Source: Seminavis robusta | Lineage: Eukaryota; Bacillariophyta; Bacillariophyceae; Naviculales; Naviculaceae | Direction of reading: 5' to 3' | Length of the DNA stretch: 45,474 nucleotides | NCBI GenBank assembly: GCA_903772945.1 | Contig: CAICTM010000853.1 | Coordinates: 1 to 45,474, forward strand | Shown here: in pieces, positions 1 through 10,100 of the stretch | How the letters are laid out: each line of letters opens with the position of its first letter | Numbering within the stretch: the stretch's first letter is position 1 | Translations under genes and position numbers: made by a program | Notes under the pieces: generated by a model | The model's database searches: none | Told to the model about the DNA's origin: nothing | What the model saw: the letters and a program-made list of their open reading frames with translations, nothing else

Positions 1-860
1 GAAAGAGAGAGATCGATAAGGGATCCAAACTATAACTAAGAAAATAGACGCGATAAAGAACATCGCTCCTCCTACCAAACAGGAAGGAACTCCGTAGATT
101 CATTGACCTAGTGAACTACTATCGAGACATGTGATTAGACGATCACATGTACTGGCCCCACTCGCTTCGTTGACGTCCAAAACAACAAAGTGGAAATGGG
201 AAGCGGAGCACGACAAGGCCTTTAGCCAGATGAAGAAGATCATACGCAAAGAAAACCTTGTTCGCCTACCCTGACTTCAACGATACATTCGTTATCCACA
301 CGGATGCGAGTGAAACTCAACTAGGTGCAGTAATTTCCCAGAAGGGAAACCTATCGCGTTCTACACCAGGAAGCTCAACCCTGCTCAGACACGTTACAAC
401 AAGTTACCGAGAAGGAACTTCTCAGTATCGTAGAAACTCTAAAAGAGTTGCGTAACATTCTTCTAGGAAAGAAGATCGTTGTACATACGGACCACAAGAA
501 TCCTACGTGTAAGAACTTCAATACCGGTCGCGTAATGAGATGGCGACTTATTTCTGGAAGAGTACGGCCCTGAACTTCGGAACATCAAGGGCGAACAGAA
601 CATCGTCGGCGATGCGTTGTCGAGACTTAACATCTCCAACAACGACGGTTTTTCAGAACAGATGGACGCCAGCGAGATCGCTGAACTCATTGCTGCAGAC
701 GAAGAGGACTTCCTAGCGAGTTCCCTCTCTTCGTTCCCCGGAATCGAACATCGTCAGAAAAGACGACAAACGATATCAAGAAGCACCTCAGGAGACAAGC
801 AAACGACTACAAGAAGCAATCTTTCCCCAGAGGGGATAAGTCTAACGACTTAGTAGTAAG
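1..860 (+). pseudogene. Gypsy reverse transcriptase end and RNase H (broken)
   Basis: Around 50-130 the translation resembles the gypsy RT thumb/connection segment ('AIKNIAPPTK', 'RRFIDLVNYYRDM'). At 258-350 the RNase H start is plain: 'FAYPDFNDTFVIHTDASETQ' with the catalytic Asp of 'HTDAS', then 'LGAVISQ'. In shifted frames follow 'AFYTRKLNPAQTRY', 'ELLSIVETLKELRN' and 'HTDHKNPT' near 490, and a tail at 590-720 with 'GDALSRL'. At least four frame changes are needed to follow the protein, so it is not functional as written. Part of the damage could be consensus error near a contig end. Confidence 0.85.
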
Positions 861-889
861 GACGAGAAAATCGTCGTACCTAAACTATG

Positions 890-1886
890 CAGAAGAAGCT
901 AGTTAATGGTACCATGGTGTGCTGATGCATCCTGGCGAGACTGGCACAGAACTACCATCAGCCAACACTACACCTGGAAAGGTCTGCGCAGGAACTGTGC
1001 AGGCCGTATGCAGCGTTGCAAAGCTGCCAGATGAACAAACCCAAGACGCGTAAGCTGGGATTGATGCCCCAAAGACTTGCGAGGAGATCCCTTGGGAAAG
1101 ACTATGTATTGACCTGATAGGCCTTACAACGTCGGGGATCCCAAGAAAAAGAATTCCTGCACACTTCATTGCTTGACAATGATTGATCCCGTAACCGGAT
1201 GGTTCGAGATTGCCAGAGATCTGCTCCAAGGCAGCAGACGAGTGCCATCGTCCTAGAACAAACTGGGCTTACTCGGTATCCATGGCCTGCTAGGGTTATA
1301 CATGGATAGAGGACGCGAGTTCCGCGCCAGAGGTTGAAAAGACACTCCGGGATGAATTGGACTTCGTCGCAAGTTCATCACCACGCGTAACCCTCAAGCC
1401 AACTCTATGGTCGAGCGTGCTCATCAAACCATACGTAACTTGATCGCTGTTCAAAACTTCAAGTGCCAAGACGACCTCGAATGGATCCTGGGATGAGTCC
1501 TCACGGCGGTTCCCTTCGCAATGAATGCCACGTTATCATACCACCTTGCGTGCAACGCGCCGCAGCTTGTGTTCAATCGTGACGCGTTTCACAACGTCCG
1601 GTTCGAAGCCAACTGGAAGTACATTAAGGAACGTCGCCACACGACTAATCCAACAAAACAACGATAGGGAAAACGCAACGCGTGTCCCTCATCAATACAA
1701 TGTCAACGATCTGTGATGATTCAACAGTATCAGCACCGCAAGTACGGTCAGCCAAGTACAAAGGTCCTTACACTATAGACCGAGTCAATGACAATGGCAC
1801 TGTACGGCTCCAACATGCTACCGCCAACGGCGGCACAGTCTACCAAGACTTGGAACATAAGTATATTACACCATACAAGGCCTGAT
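890..1886 (+). pseudogene. Gypsy integrase (broken)
   Basis: The zinc-binding end appears near 1000-1030 ('NCAGRMQRCKA'). The catalytic core shows 'LTMIDPVTGWFEIA' at 1172-1215, a D-x-G-x-E-F motif near 1296-1323, and 'NPQANSMVERAHQTIRNLI' with the catalytic Glu at about 1390-1446. The C-terminal part has 'VFNRDAFHNVRFEANW' (1570-1615) and 'YKGPYTIDRVNDNGTVRL' (1755-1810), typical of gypsy integrase tails. The end at 1886 is followed by 120 bp and then the polypurine tract. Several frameshifts and stops break the reading. Confidence 0.87.
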
Positions 1887-2007
1887 CCCCTTGTAGGATT
1901 GCCATCGTGCGACGCAAATGTCTACATCCAAATCTCATGAGAGGCCCCGCACTTTAAATCTATGTTCTCCTTGTCCGACTGCTGTCGCGCCTTCTGTGAC
2001 CCTTGTC

Positions 2008-2017
2008 AGGGGGCGAA
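2008..2017 (+). other. Polypurine tract of the gypsy element
   Basis: A purine run (AGGGGGCGAA) ends exactly where the 3' LTR begins with TG. In LTR retrotransposons this is the plus-strand primer site. Its position fixes the LTR boundary. Confidence 0.75.
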
Positions 2018-2429
2018 TGCAAACACGCTCTTAGCCTTATTCGCGACTCGATCCTAGATAGGGTTTGAGTTCGACTCATGACTGAGTCTCTCGTGAATAG
2101 TTATTTGAGACAGGGTTCTCAATGACCGCTAGTCAACTAGGTTGAGATGAAACATCGTCTAGATATTTACCCAGCGTGGAGTACTTCCACGCTACTAAGA
2201 TCCAGGCTAGACAACCTTCACGCGTTCCGTTTTCAGATCTGGAGACGTAGGATTATTACCACAACCTACTCTACACACTAGTCTCCCGCGGGAAGCCAGA
2301 TCTACGATCCCTTGATGATGATCTCTCTCGTTGATTAGTTTTCATAGCTTTCTAATCTCTCTCATAACTTTCATTCTCTCAAACTCAAAACACTCGAAAG
2401 ATCTTTACACTAGCTTTTAGCGTAGTGCA
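2018..2429 (+). repeat. 3' LTR of the gypsy element
   Basis: The LTR starts TGCAAACACG and ends GCGTAGTGCA, so it has TG...CA termini. It aligns over its whole length with the LTR at 43295-43741, including the blocks around 'CTCTTAGCCTTATT', 'GACTCGATCCTAGATAGGGT', 'CCAGCGTGGAGTA' and 'ACACTAGCTTTTAGCG'. It is about 35 bp shorter through many small deletions. No clear target-site duplication can be assigned, since the 5' end of this element is not in the window. Confidence 0.88.
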
Positions 2430-2444
2430 CTGAAGCTTTTAATT

Positions 2445-2504
2445 GGTACGGTGCAGTACGGTACGGTACGTTGCGGTATGGTGCGGTACGGTGCGGTGCG
2501 GTGC
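2445..2504 (+). repeat. Degenerate (GGTACGGTGC)n simple repeat
   Basis: Short variants of GGTACGGTGCGGTACGGT follow each other without interruption, directly after the LTR. Confidence 0.85.
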
Positions 2505-2939
2505 ACAGGTACAAAATTCGGAGTACAAAATTTGTACGAAAACATGCATGAAAAACAACAAGGAAGAAATTTTAAATATAAAGTGTATTAAAAGGACTGA
2601 TGTAGATTTGTTGCAAGAAGGGAAATCAAATCAGTTGTTTGTAAAAAACCATTACGAAAGTAAGAGCAAGAACTAATCAGTTTCCTCGTCAGACAGGTGC
2701 CAAGAATCTTCAGCAGGTGGGGAAGGTTCGAAGAAAAGAGAAGAATGATAATCAGATTTGATGAAGGTTGATTCAAGGTCGGATTCTGTCCCGGTCTCCT
2801 TTTCACCCTCAGTAGTAGTGGTAGTATGGGGGGGGCAAATGTGAAGACATAGTAGAAAGAGGCAGGAAAGGAATTTTGGTTTGATAGCTTTTGTTGGGGG
2901 CAATTCCATTGTGAAAAGGCTTGGACAGGAACAGATGGA

Positions 2940-3299
2940 CTAGTCTTGATAAGACCAAATGGAGTCATATTTGTTGTATAAAGAGATGCACGAGGAATTT
3001 TGGAAGCAACTTGAGTAGAACCAATTGTGAACTGCTCGGGACAACGTTTCGTTGTAGACACATGCGATGAAGGAGAAATCTTGGTGGAACTTGCAAGTAA
3101 GAACAGGAGACTGATAGAGATAGACACTGTCATTGCAGAACTGGCAAATATCATCAGAATTAGACAATCCATGGAGGAGATCCTTCTCATATAGAACTGC
3201 CACAACTTGAGACTTGGACATTGTAGAAGAAACAGTAAAGGAAAATTCTGTTGCCAAGAGAAGATGAAGAATGATGAGCAAAATGTTTTGTGAGCCCAT
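2940..3299 (-). CDS. Possible small secreted Cys-containing protein (weak)
   Basis: A 119-aa reading frame starts with a plausible signal peptide (about 24 residues, M-G-S-Q then a hydrophobic run ending 'TVSS'). It carries six Cys, including 'CQFC' and a 'SSCFQNSSC' end, and N-glycosylation sequons. Overlapping frames downstream continue open: 2588-2940, and 2673-2909 with an acidic Ser-rich C-terminus. This could mean a frameshift or an unrecognised intron. No family is recognised. The region is AT-rich and surrounded by repeats, so chance or decay are real alternatives. Confidence 0.25.
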   Translation of the reverse strand: MGSQNILLIILHLLLATEFSFTVSSTMSKSQVVAVLYEKDLLHGLSNSDDICQFCNDSVYLYQSPVLTCKFHQDFSFIACVYNETLSRAVHNWFYSSCFQNSSCISLYNKYDSIWSYQD

Positions 3300-3713
3300 A
3301 ATTTTGGACGATTTTTCGGATCCTAAGGCTGAGTGAGTATTGTTGGAGAATGTTGGAGAGATGTATCAGAGAAGACTTGTAACACAACTCTTGAGTCATG
3401 AAGAATATATATTTGGAACATTTAGGACAAGCAGTTTTGCACTTAAGTGAATTGGTAATATCCAAGATTGACGTACTCACAAAACTGTCAGCCCATAAAA
3501 TGTGACGAAATTTCATTATGTGTTTTGGTGATAATTTAGTGACTGGTAAAACTATAAATGCACATTATAAAACATATGCAGTAAGGATACGTGCATTTGA
3601 AATACTTAGAGGATGTGGCAATAATATTTGAAAAATTTAGCCCTCCAAAACCTATCTTCAAAATTCGCTACAAGTTTCGGCGCCATATTTCGTCCTGTCA
3701 ATTCAAAGCTCAT
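3300..3713. other. Intergenic, nothing recognised
   Basis: AT-rich. A minus frame (3187-3516) shows a 'CKTACPKCSKY' segment, but no start context, splice structure or homologue could be supported. Confidence 0.4.
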
Positions 3714-4315
3714 AATTCAGAACAAAAGGCAAGCTGAGAATCGCATTCCTCTGCAAATTGGTTTCACTTCTCTCAAACACTGCTTCCGAACACTTCTCCT
3801 GAACACTTCCCCGAACACTTTTAGTGTTGTATTAGATTACTTTTTGAATTATCAGTGAACAGTCTTTTAGTATTTTGCAGAGAATTTTCGTTGACGATTT
3901 CTGTAAAGTAATACTACCACTTCAAGAACAATTGACTGCAGGATGAGAACACCGGTTTTTTGCTATGGCTATCAAGTTTTCATGTCACAGAAATTGGGGC
4001 ACGACCTCTAAGTAACCTGGAGAGTGGTCCATTTTCGTGCACGACTAACTGGTCCGGTGAGAGTGTTGATTTTCATGACACAAAAATTGATTTCCGCTCC
4101 GTATGCTTTCTACTGAGGTCTATATGAGACCAATTTCTGTGTTATGGTGGGGCAATTTCTGTGACACGGGGACAGTGGTTCTCGAAGTGGTATTAATACA
4201 ACACTAAAAGTGTTCGGGGGAAGTGTTCAGGAGAAGTGTTCGGAAGCAGTGTTTGAGAGAAGTGAAACCAAATTTGCAGAGGAATGCGATTCTCGGCTTG
4301 CTTTTTGAATACTAG
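3714..4315. repeat. Foldback / MITE-like element with about 110-bp inverted arms
   Basis: The left arm, about 3724-3833, is nearly the exact reverse complement of 4200-4312. Both carry the string around 'GAGAATCGCATTCCTCTGCA', then 'CTCTCAAACACTGCTTCCGA', then three GAACACTT blocks and 'TTTTAGTGTTGTATTA'. The pairing resumes further in (3912-3930 with 4178-4196; 'TGTCACAGAAATTGGGG' near 3983 with its complement near 4150-4170), after an unpaired segment of about 75 bp on the left. The fold is centred near 4018. It encodes no protein. Confidence 0.8.
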
Positions 4316-4570
4316 CTAGAGTAGTGTCAGTTGTTCTTTGTAGGACTCCGTTGGCGGTGGCGCCTCGCTGTCTGCCTCCTACCTCCATTAGACTACTTGA
4401 GTCAAGGGGATGGGCAAATGTTGCTATAGGGCTGTAGTCTACTCCAGTGAATACCGCAGCAATGGATAGTTTATGTTTGAACTCCAATTACTGGTACTGC
4501 ACACAGTTGGTAACTAACTCGAAAATCCGTTGAAAAAACATAATTCTATTTTTGGCTAGAAAATGACTTT

Positions 4571-4610
4571 AATTGGATTGGTTTGAATTGAATTGAATTG
4601 GATTGAATTG
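4571..4610. repeat. (AATTG/GATTG)n microsatellite
   Basis: A run of AATTGGATTGG and TTGAATTGAATTG. A complementary CAATCCAATTCAATG tract lies at 5077-5114, so the two could pair as inverted repeats about 500 bp apart. Confidence 0.6.
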
Positions 4611-4684
4611 GACTCATGAAAGTACTGTTATTTATATAGTAAATAGCCCTCAACTTGGTTAGGGCCCTTGTGATTTTGTTTGGA

Positions 4685-4732
4685 TGTTTGTCTGTTTGTC
4701 CGTTTGTCCGTTTGTCCGTTGTCCGTTTGTGT
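4685..4732 (+). repeat. (TTTGTCCG)n tandem repeat
   Basis: About five near-identical 8-bp units with one truncated copy. Confidence 0.85.
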
Positions 4733-5808
4733 GTCACAGTTTTTAGCTGTACCCTAATAATGGTAGCCTAGCCAAATGCAAATTGCAAAAGAGGAACAAA
4801 TAATAGAGTATGTACTAGCTACTGGCTAATTGGCACTGTACCATAGCTCCCAAGCACAACTGTCATTACCTAGCTAGCTAGTAGCAAGACCTATCTTTAG
4901 CTAGCTAGATAGCTACCAAAGCAGCCAACTGTTATTACCCAGCTAGCTAGAAATGGGCTCTATCCAGCTAGCAGCAGTAGCAGAACTAGCTAGCTTGGCA
5001 ACACATTGTTTCCAACAGCCGAATGATTCCAAACTCGTTGAGGCTCATGCCTTCGGCAGCCTCAATAGTAGCACAATGCAATCCAATCCAATTCAATGCA
5101 ATCGAATGCAATCCATCAAACATATCCAGCCAAAGTAGAATATTCAAATTAATTTTCGTTCAAATGTACCCTCAGCTTCAAAATTTAGTCAGTTGCTGCA
5201 TTTATTCAACGTAGTGGTAACTGAATCAATACAGTAGTATCCAATGCAAAGCAGTGCCATGGGCAAGTTTGCTCATCCCCCGAGTCGAGCCTACTTGCTA
5301 CTACTACTACTCTACTAGCTAGGTACTACTCTAGCTAGCTAGCGACTGAGTAGTACATGTACATGTAGCTCTCCGCTCGAAACTTCGCCGAAATCCCAGA
5401 TCCCAGCAGATGGGTGATGGGGGCGCCACACAGCCTGAACGGAAGAGCAACCGATGCCAGTACAGCCTCCTGCAGGTTAAATTGGCGACTACTGAGTAGT
5501 CTACATAATCTCGAGCATCTTTCTTCTGTCAACAGGTACAGATTAGAACACAGACGGTGTCGCCCTGCGCAAACGGACAGATAACGTTCAACCGAAACCC
5601 ACAATAACCTCAACCTTTTCGACAACACCCGAACCTTTAATGCTTTGGTGAGTACTCTTTTTTCACAGTCAAGAATTCAAACAGACTTCACGTTCACGTG
5701 ACAGGCTTTCTCTCATTCCTCCTCCATCCACAAAAACCGCACAATGGCGTCCATGGACAGCCTCAGTTGAGAGGGATCTCGCTCCTCCTGCTACTAGCTT
5801 TTACGGGT

Positions 5809-6093
5809 AAGTCTATTATCAAGTGTGTTATTATTGAAGGCGTAGCACTGACTTCTCTCCCTCATTGAATTTCTATGGCAAACAGGAGAGAAATCCAAGC
5901 TTGGCTGACAAGAGTGGTATACGTATACCGGTAGGAGGAGTTCTTTATCCAATCGGCCGATCGATCGATCGATCGATCGCAATGAGGTAAGCCTATTATC
6001 AAGAGTGTTAATTGAAGGTACAGCGCTGACTTCTCTCCCTCATTGGATTTCTATGGTATTCAGGAGGGAAATCCGAGCTCGGCCGTCAATTGT
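5809..6093 (+). repeat. Direct duplication of an intron-like unit of about 100 bp
   Basis: Copy one (5809-5910) and copy two (5987-6093) share 'CTATTATCAAG', 'CTGACTTCTCTCCCTCATTG' and 'ATTTCTATGG'. Each copy starts with GTAAGT or GTAAGC and carries a CAG just before a shared GAG(A/G)GAAATCC, so each resembles a complete small intron of about 77 bp with its downstream exon edge. No convincing coding exons flank them. Confidence 0.75.
5957..5979 (+). repeat. (GATC)n microsatellite
   Basis: About five perfect CGAT units between the two copies of the duplicated unit. Confidence 0.9.
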
Positions 6094-6551
6094 TCTTTTA
6101 AAAATTATTCAATTACGATCGATCGCACCTCTACTAAGAGGAGACTAACTCAAGCCATATTACCAACCTGAACGGAGGAGGTTAACTCAAGCCCCACCAA
6201 CAGCCTGAACGCATTGTCGTCGAGTCGAGTAGTTGAAAAGGTAACAAGAGGAGGCTACACGACAATGCACAAGAGGAGAGTGGATCCTCCAATTCGTTGG
6301 ATTCCTTCCTCCTTTGTTATTTCCTAGTGTTTTAGTGGTGATTCCTATGTCGGCACGCAAAACGACGGCGAGTAGATAGCTATTAACAGATTAGATAGAT
6401 TAGAACACCCATTGCCAACCAAATATACCATACTTATTGCATTAGATAGACACCTTCTGGATCAATAGCAGAGATAGCTATAGGGCTACTATGCATAAGC
6501 TAGCTAGTAGAGGATTGATGATTGATGAGCTCAAGCTGCTATACCGGTACG
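6094..6551. other. Intergenic, nothing recognised
   Basis: Contains short repeats of 'CTCAAGCC' and 'CAGCCTGAACG' and several GCTAGC palindromes. No gene is supported. Confidence 0.4.
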
Positions 6552-6893
6552 GGAAAGTGTGGCAAAAGCTGAATTTTTGGCGAGGGACATGGGGAATTCA
6601 ACACTTCAACTGTTGAATTGGGTCAAAAGTGTTGAATTTTGATTCAACACCTGTTGAAAAAACTGTTGAATCTAATTCAACACTTGTTGAATTACTGTTG
6701 AATAAAGTGTTGAATAATGCACTACTATAACTAGCAAACTGTTGAATTACTGTTGAATATAGTGTTGAATATATATTCAACACTTTGTTCAACAGTTTTT
6801 TCAACAGTTTTGAAATTCAACACTGTTGAAAAATGAAATCCAGCTGAAAATTCAACACTTTTCATCGCCAATTCAACTTTTGCCACACTTTCC
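6552..6893. mobile_element. MITE with terminal inverted repeats, filled with TTCAACA/TGTTGAA
   Basis: The left end GGAAAGTGTGGCAAAAGCTG (from 6552) is the inverted match of the right end at 6866-6893, which reads GGAAAGTGTGGCAAAAGTTG on the minus strand. The match extends about 30 bp. The 342-bp element has no coding capacity. Its interior holds about twenty copies of the heptamer TTCAACA or its complement TGTTGAA, often arranged as palindromes. GTAC occurs one base outside each end and may be a target-site duplication, but this is weak. Confidence 0.8.
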
Positions 6894-7141
6894 AGTACTA
6901 CTAGCTAGCCAGTAGGTAATTTGGTTCCACAAACGAAAACTGAGGACGAGGTTTCCGTCCGAACAACCAAAACTGGGGTCAGTTGAGCAGGGCGAGTCCG
7001 TCTGTGACATAATCCTTGTCAACATCTTACTCCAAAGTAGTCTACATATCAAGCCAAGACAAAAAGTCAACGATAGTCTAGCTAAAGGTTTTCGAATCAA
7101 GCATGGTATTGAATTGAGGGGAAAAGGGAGCACAGCTATCT
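6894..7141. other. Downstream flank of the LRR gene
   Basis: No feature supported. It separates the MITE from the stop codon of the LRR gene. Confidence 0.4.
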
Positions 7142-10100
7142 TCACCTACCGCTGATGCAATCCTGGTTGTCATTACAGGTGCACTCAATGTTGCAATCAG
7201 CAAACAATTCAAAGAGCTTTTGAAATCCAATCCCTCGCTCAGCACAAACTTTGTTTGATATTGTTCCCGTGAATTGATTGTTCTCCAGATGAAGGGATTC
7301 TAAGGCCGTCAAGACATCAAGTGCCTGTGGGAGAGGGCCAGTGAAAGTGTTCGTGTCAAGATTTAGGACATTCAAAGTACTGCTCAGCAGTTGGATATCC
7401 TCTAGGAGTGGTCCTGTCATGTTGCAGTTGCTAAATACAACGTCTGTGAGACGTGTCAACTGATACAACTCAGCAGGGATGCTTCCCTGCAATGACGTCT
7501 CTCCAGCCTCAAATTTGGAAAGAGCCTTGAGCTGACCAACACTTGAGTCGATCGTCCCTGTAAGCTTTGTGTTGTTGTTGACAGCAAACACCTTCAGGGA
7601 TGTGAGGTTGTAGAAGCTCAAGGGCAGTGTCCCCTCTAATCGATTGCCCTGAAGATCCAGAATCTCTGTATAATGAAGAAGGCAAAAGATAAGCTGGCGT
7701 TGGCCACAGCATGCACGACAGCAATCCGCTATGCTTACCAAAATTGGTATTGTTGCCAATCTCTTCAGGTATGGTCCCAACAAAATCATTCTCATGTAGC
7801 TGGAGGTGCGAGAGCTTGGTGCCTGCTAGTTCAACTGGAAGAGTTCCTGTCATTCGGTTGAGAGCTACGTTCAGGACACCTGGAAATTAGAGTAAAATGC
7901 CAAAGGATGTCAGCTTGTTCGCTTCGGCATCTTGCACAATTTGTGGTTGAATCCATCACGAACCTAAGTTGGGATTCTGAGCCAAGACATCGGCGGGTAT
8001 TGTCCCTTGAATCTTGTTCTTGTCGAGCACAACTGTATCGAGCAGAGTGAGCCCATGGAAAGGGTCCTCAAGGTTTCCTTCGATCTCATTCTGGGAAGCC
8101 AGAAGGCGCTTCAGATCAGACAGAAGAGACACTTCACGGGGCAAAAACCCGTATAATTCGTTCGTGATGGTTTCCGTTTCTGGCAGAAACAGTTAGCAGT
8201 GCCGTGAGAAATGAGCAGTATCGCAAAGATTGATATCAGAATCCATGAACTCACCGAAATTAAGCATTTGTACAAAACCGTTGTCATTGCACGTAACGTA
8301 TGCCCAGGTACATTCATGAACCGGTGAGAGCCATGCAATGGTGGGGCAATTTAGCGGGTCCTTTCCGCAAAATCTCCAATTCACTCCGTCAGTCGCATAG
8401 TGAAGAGTTGCAAGAGCATACCGCTGGATGACCTGCAAATTTCCAGGGCTTACATCATTTTGTGACCAGTAATCTTCGCTATCTTCCAAGATCAACCAGA
8501 GTGCCGCCTTGTACTGGGGTGAATTGACGTTGTCAAACACTTCCTCAGACGATACATTCAACGGTTTCAGAATATCTTCCAAGAACTCAGCAAATGCGCT
8601 GCTCGTGGGGGCGCCTGATGGCGCTGAGGATGGCGCAAGCGACGGGGCCATCGAGGGAGGCCGATCGACAGGGTCGGGTGTGCTGTCGCTCGTGGCCGAG
8701 ATTACTGTTGGAATAATGATAGCGATCGCAATCAAGCAGACGCAGATTGCCCCACCACAAATGTACTTCTGTCTCTTCTGCTTGTCCAGTCTTTCCTCCT
8801 CCTCTGAGCTCATTACAACGGCAACCCCGGCAGCTTCCACGACTGCCGCGGGCACGTATGCTACGATTCCCCCATCAGGTACTTCAATGGTTGGCATTTC
8901 ATCTTGAGCGTCGTTTTGAGGAGCAGGAGCCACTTCAGGTTCGTCGGAGAAATCGTACGGCACGGACATTGGAGCGGGCACGGAGTCTGGGGGCGGCCCC
9001 GAATCGTTTTGCGGTGTGAGGTCCGGGTGTGACATGGGTTGATGCGACTGTAGAGGTCGTCCATAGTCAGCGTCATGCCCATAATCCGCAGGATGCTCGA
9101 AGCCAGCAGCATGCCCATACTCAGGATTGCTCCCATAGTCAGCGGGATGCCCGTAGTCAGAATGTCCATAATCGTTATGGCCATAATCAGAATGGACGTA
9201 GCTTTGAGGACCCTGGACACTGTGGTGATCCATGTGAGGGGGCATTTGAGGCGGCATTCGGGGTGACGGTGGACGCATTCCGTTCTTTTGTCGAATATCC
9301 GCTTCCAGAGCATGAAGGCCGTTGACGTTTTCGCCGCTTCCTCTTCCGGGTAACGAAGCAACTGGAGGGTAGTCATTTGTGTGCGCAAGGTCGCTCTTGG
9401 CTCGGATCTCTTGTTCCAAGTCGCTCAACCCGCTTTCGGGATGTCGACTGTTGACAGCACCAGGACTGGAGGAAGGAACATGCGGAAGAGCCCGAGACTT
9501 GCTGACGAGATCCGCTTCCATACTCCTTAGTGCAGCCGACCCGGCGGTTGCTGTTGCTTCGCCTGGTACAAGCTGCCTTCCATTTGCAGCAAGGTTTACT
9601 TCGGACTGAGACAACATTGAACCGGTTGCAACAGCCGGGACATGCCCTGGGCGGGATGCCTGCTTTGTTAGAATATCTCTTTCCATTTGACTAAGCCCTG
9701 CAGCCCCGGTGTCTTGACTATATGCTCCTTGTTTCGCCAAAATATCCTGTTCCATCTGGCCCAATTGGGCCCCTGATGTCGCTACTGCTCCTGGGACCGA
9801 AGCTGGCGCTCCCTGTAGCCCTTGTTTTGACAGAAGATCTTGTTCAAAGTGGCTCAACTGGGCTTCAGCGGAACCCGTTGCTGCGGAGGGGTTGCCACGA
9901 GCGCCTTGTTTGGCTAGTATATCTTGTTCCATTTGACTAAGTTGATTACCGGAGGTTGAAACAGCGCCAACCACGGTCGAACCAACTGGTCCCTGTGATG
10001 ATTGCTTCGCCAGGATGTCTTGTTCCATTTGACTGAGTTGAGCACCAGAAGCAGCAACCCCACCACGGCTCCCACTGCTGGCTTGTTGCTTTGATATAAT

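Larger units (their letters stand above)
1..2429 (+). mobile_element. 3' half of a degenerate Ty3/gypsy LTR retrotransposon
   Basis: In order, the sequence holds the end of the reverse transcriptase connection domain, RNase H, an HHCC/DDE integrase, a polypurine tract and a 3' LTR, all on the + strand. Translation moves between frames every one to three hundred bases, so no long ORF survives. The domain order RT-RNase H-integrase and the integrase motif D-P-x-T-G-W-F place it in the Ty3/gypsy group (GyDi-type in diatoms). The 5' part lies outside the window. The LTR is clearly related to the one at 43295-43741. Confidence 0.9.
4316..5808. other. Intergenic, simple repeats only
   Basis: No supportable gene. 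The interval has many TAGCTAGC palindromes and two facing AATTGG-type microsatellites (4571-4610 and the complementary type at 5077-5114). A 97-aa minus frame at 5335-5628 has no recognisable feature. Confidence 0.5.

Noticed and set aside
5335..5628. 97-aa minus ORF
   Set aside because: No start context, domain or signal peptide; ends in simple TAC repeats.
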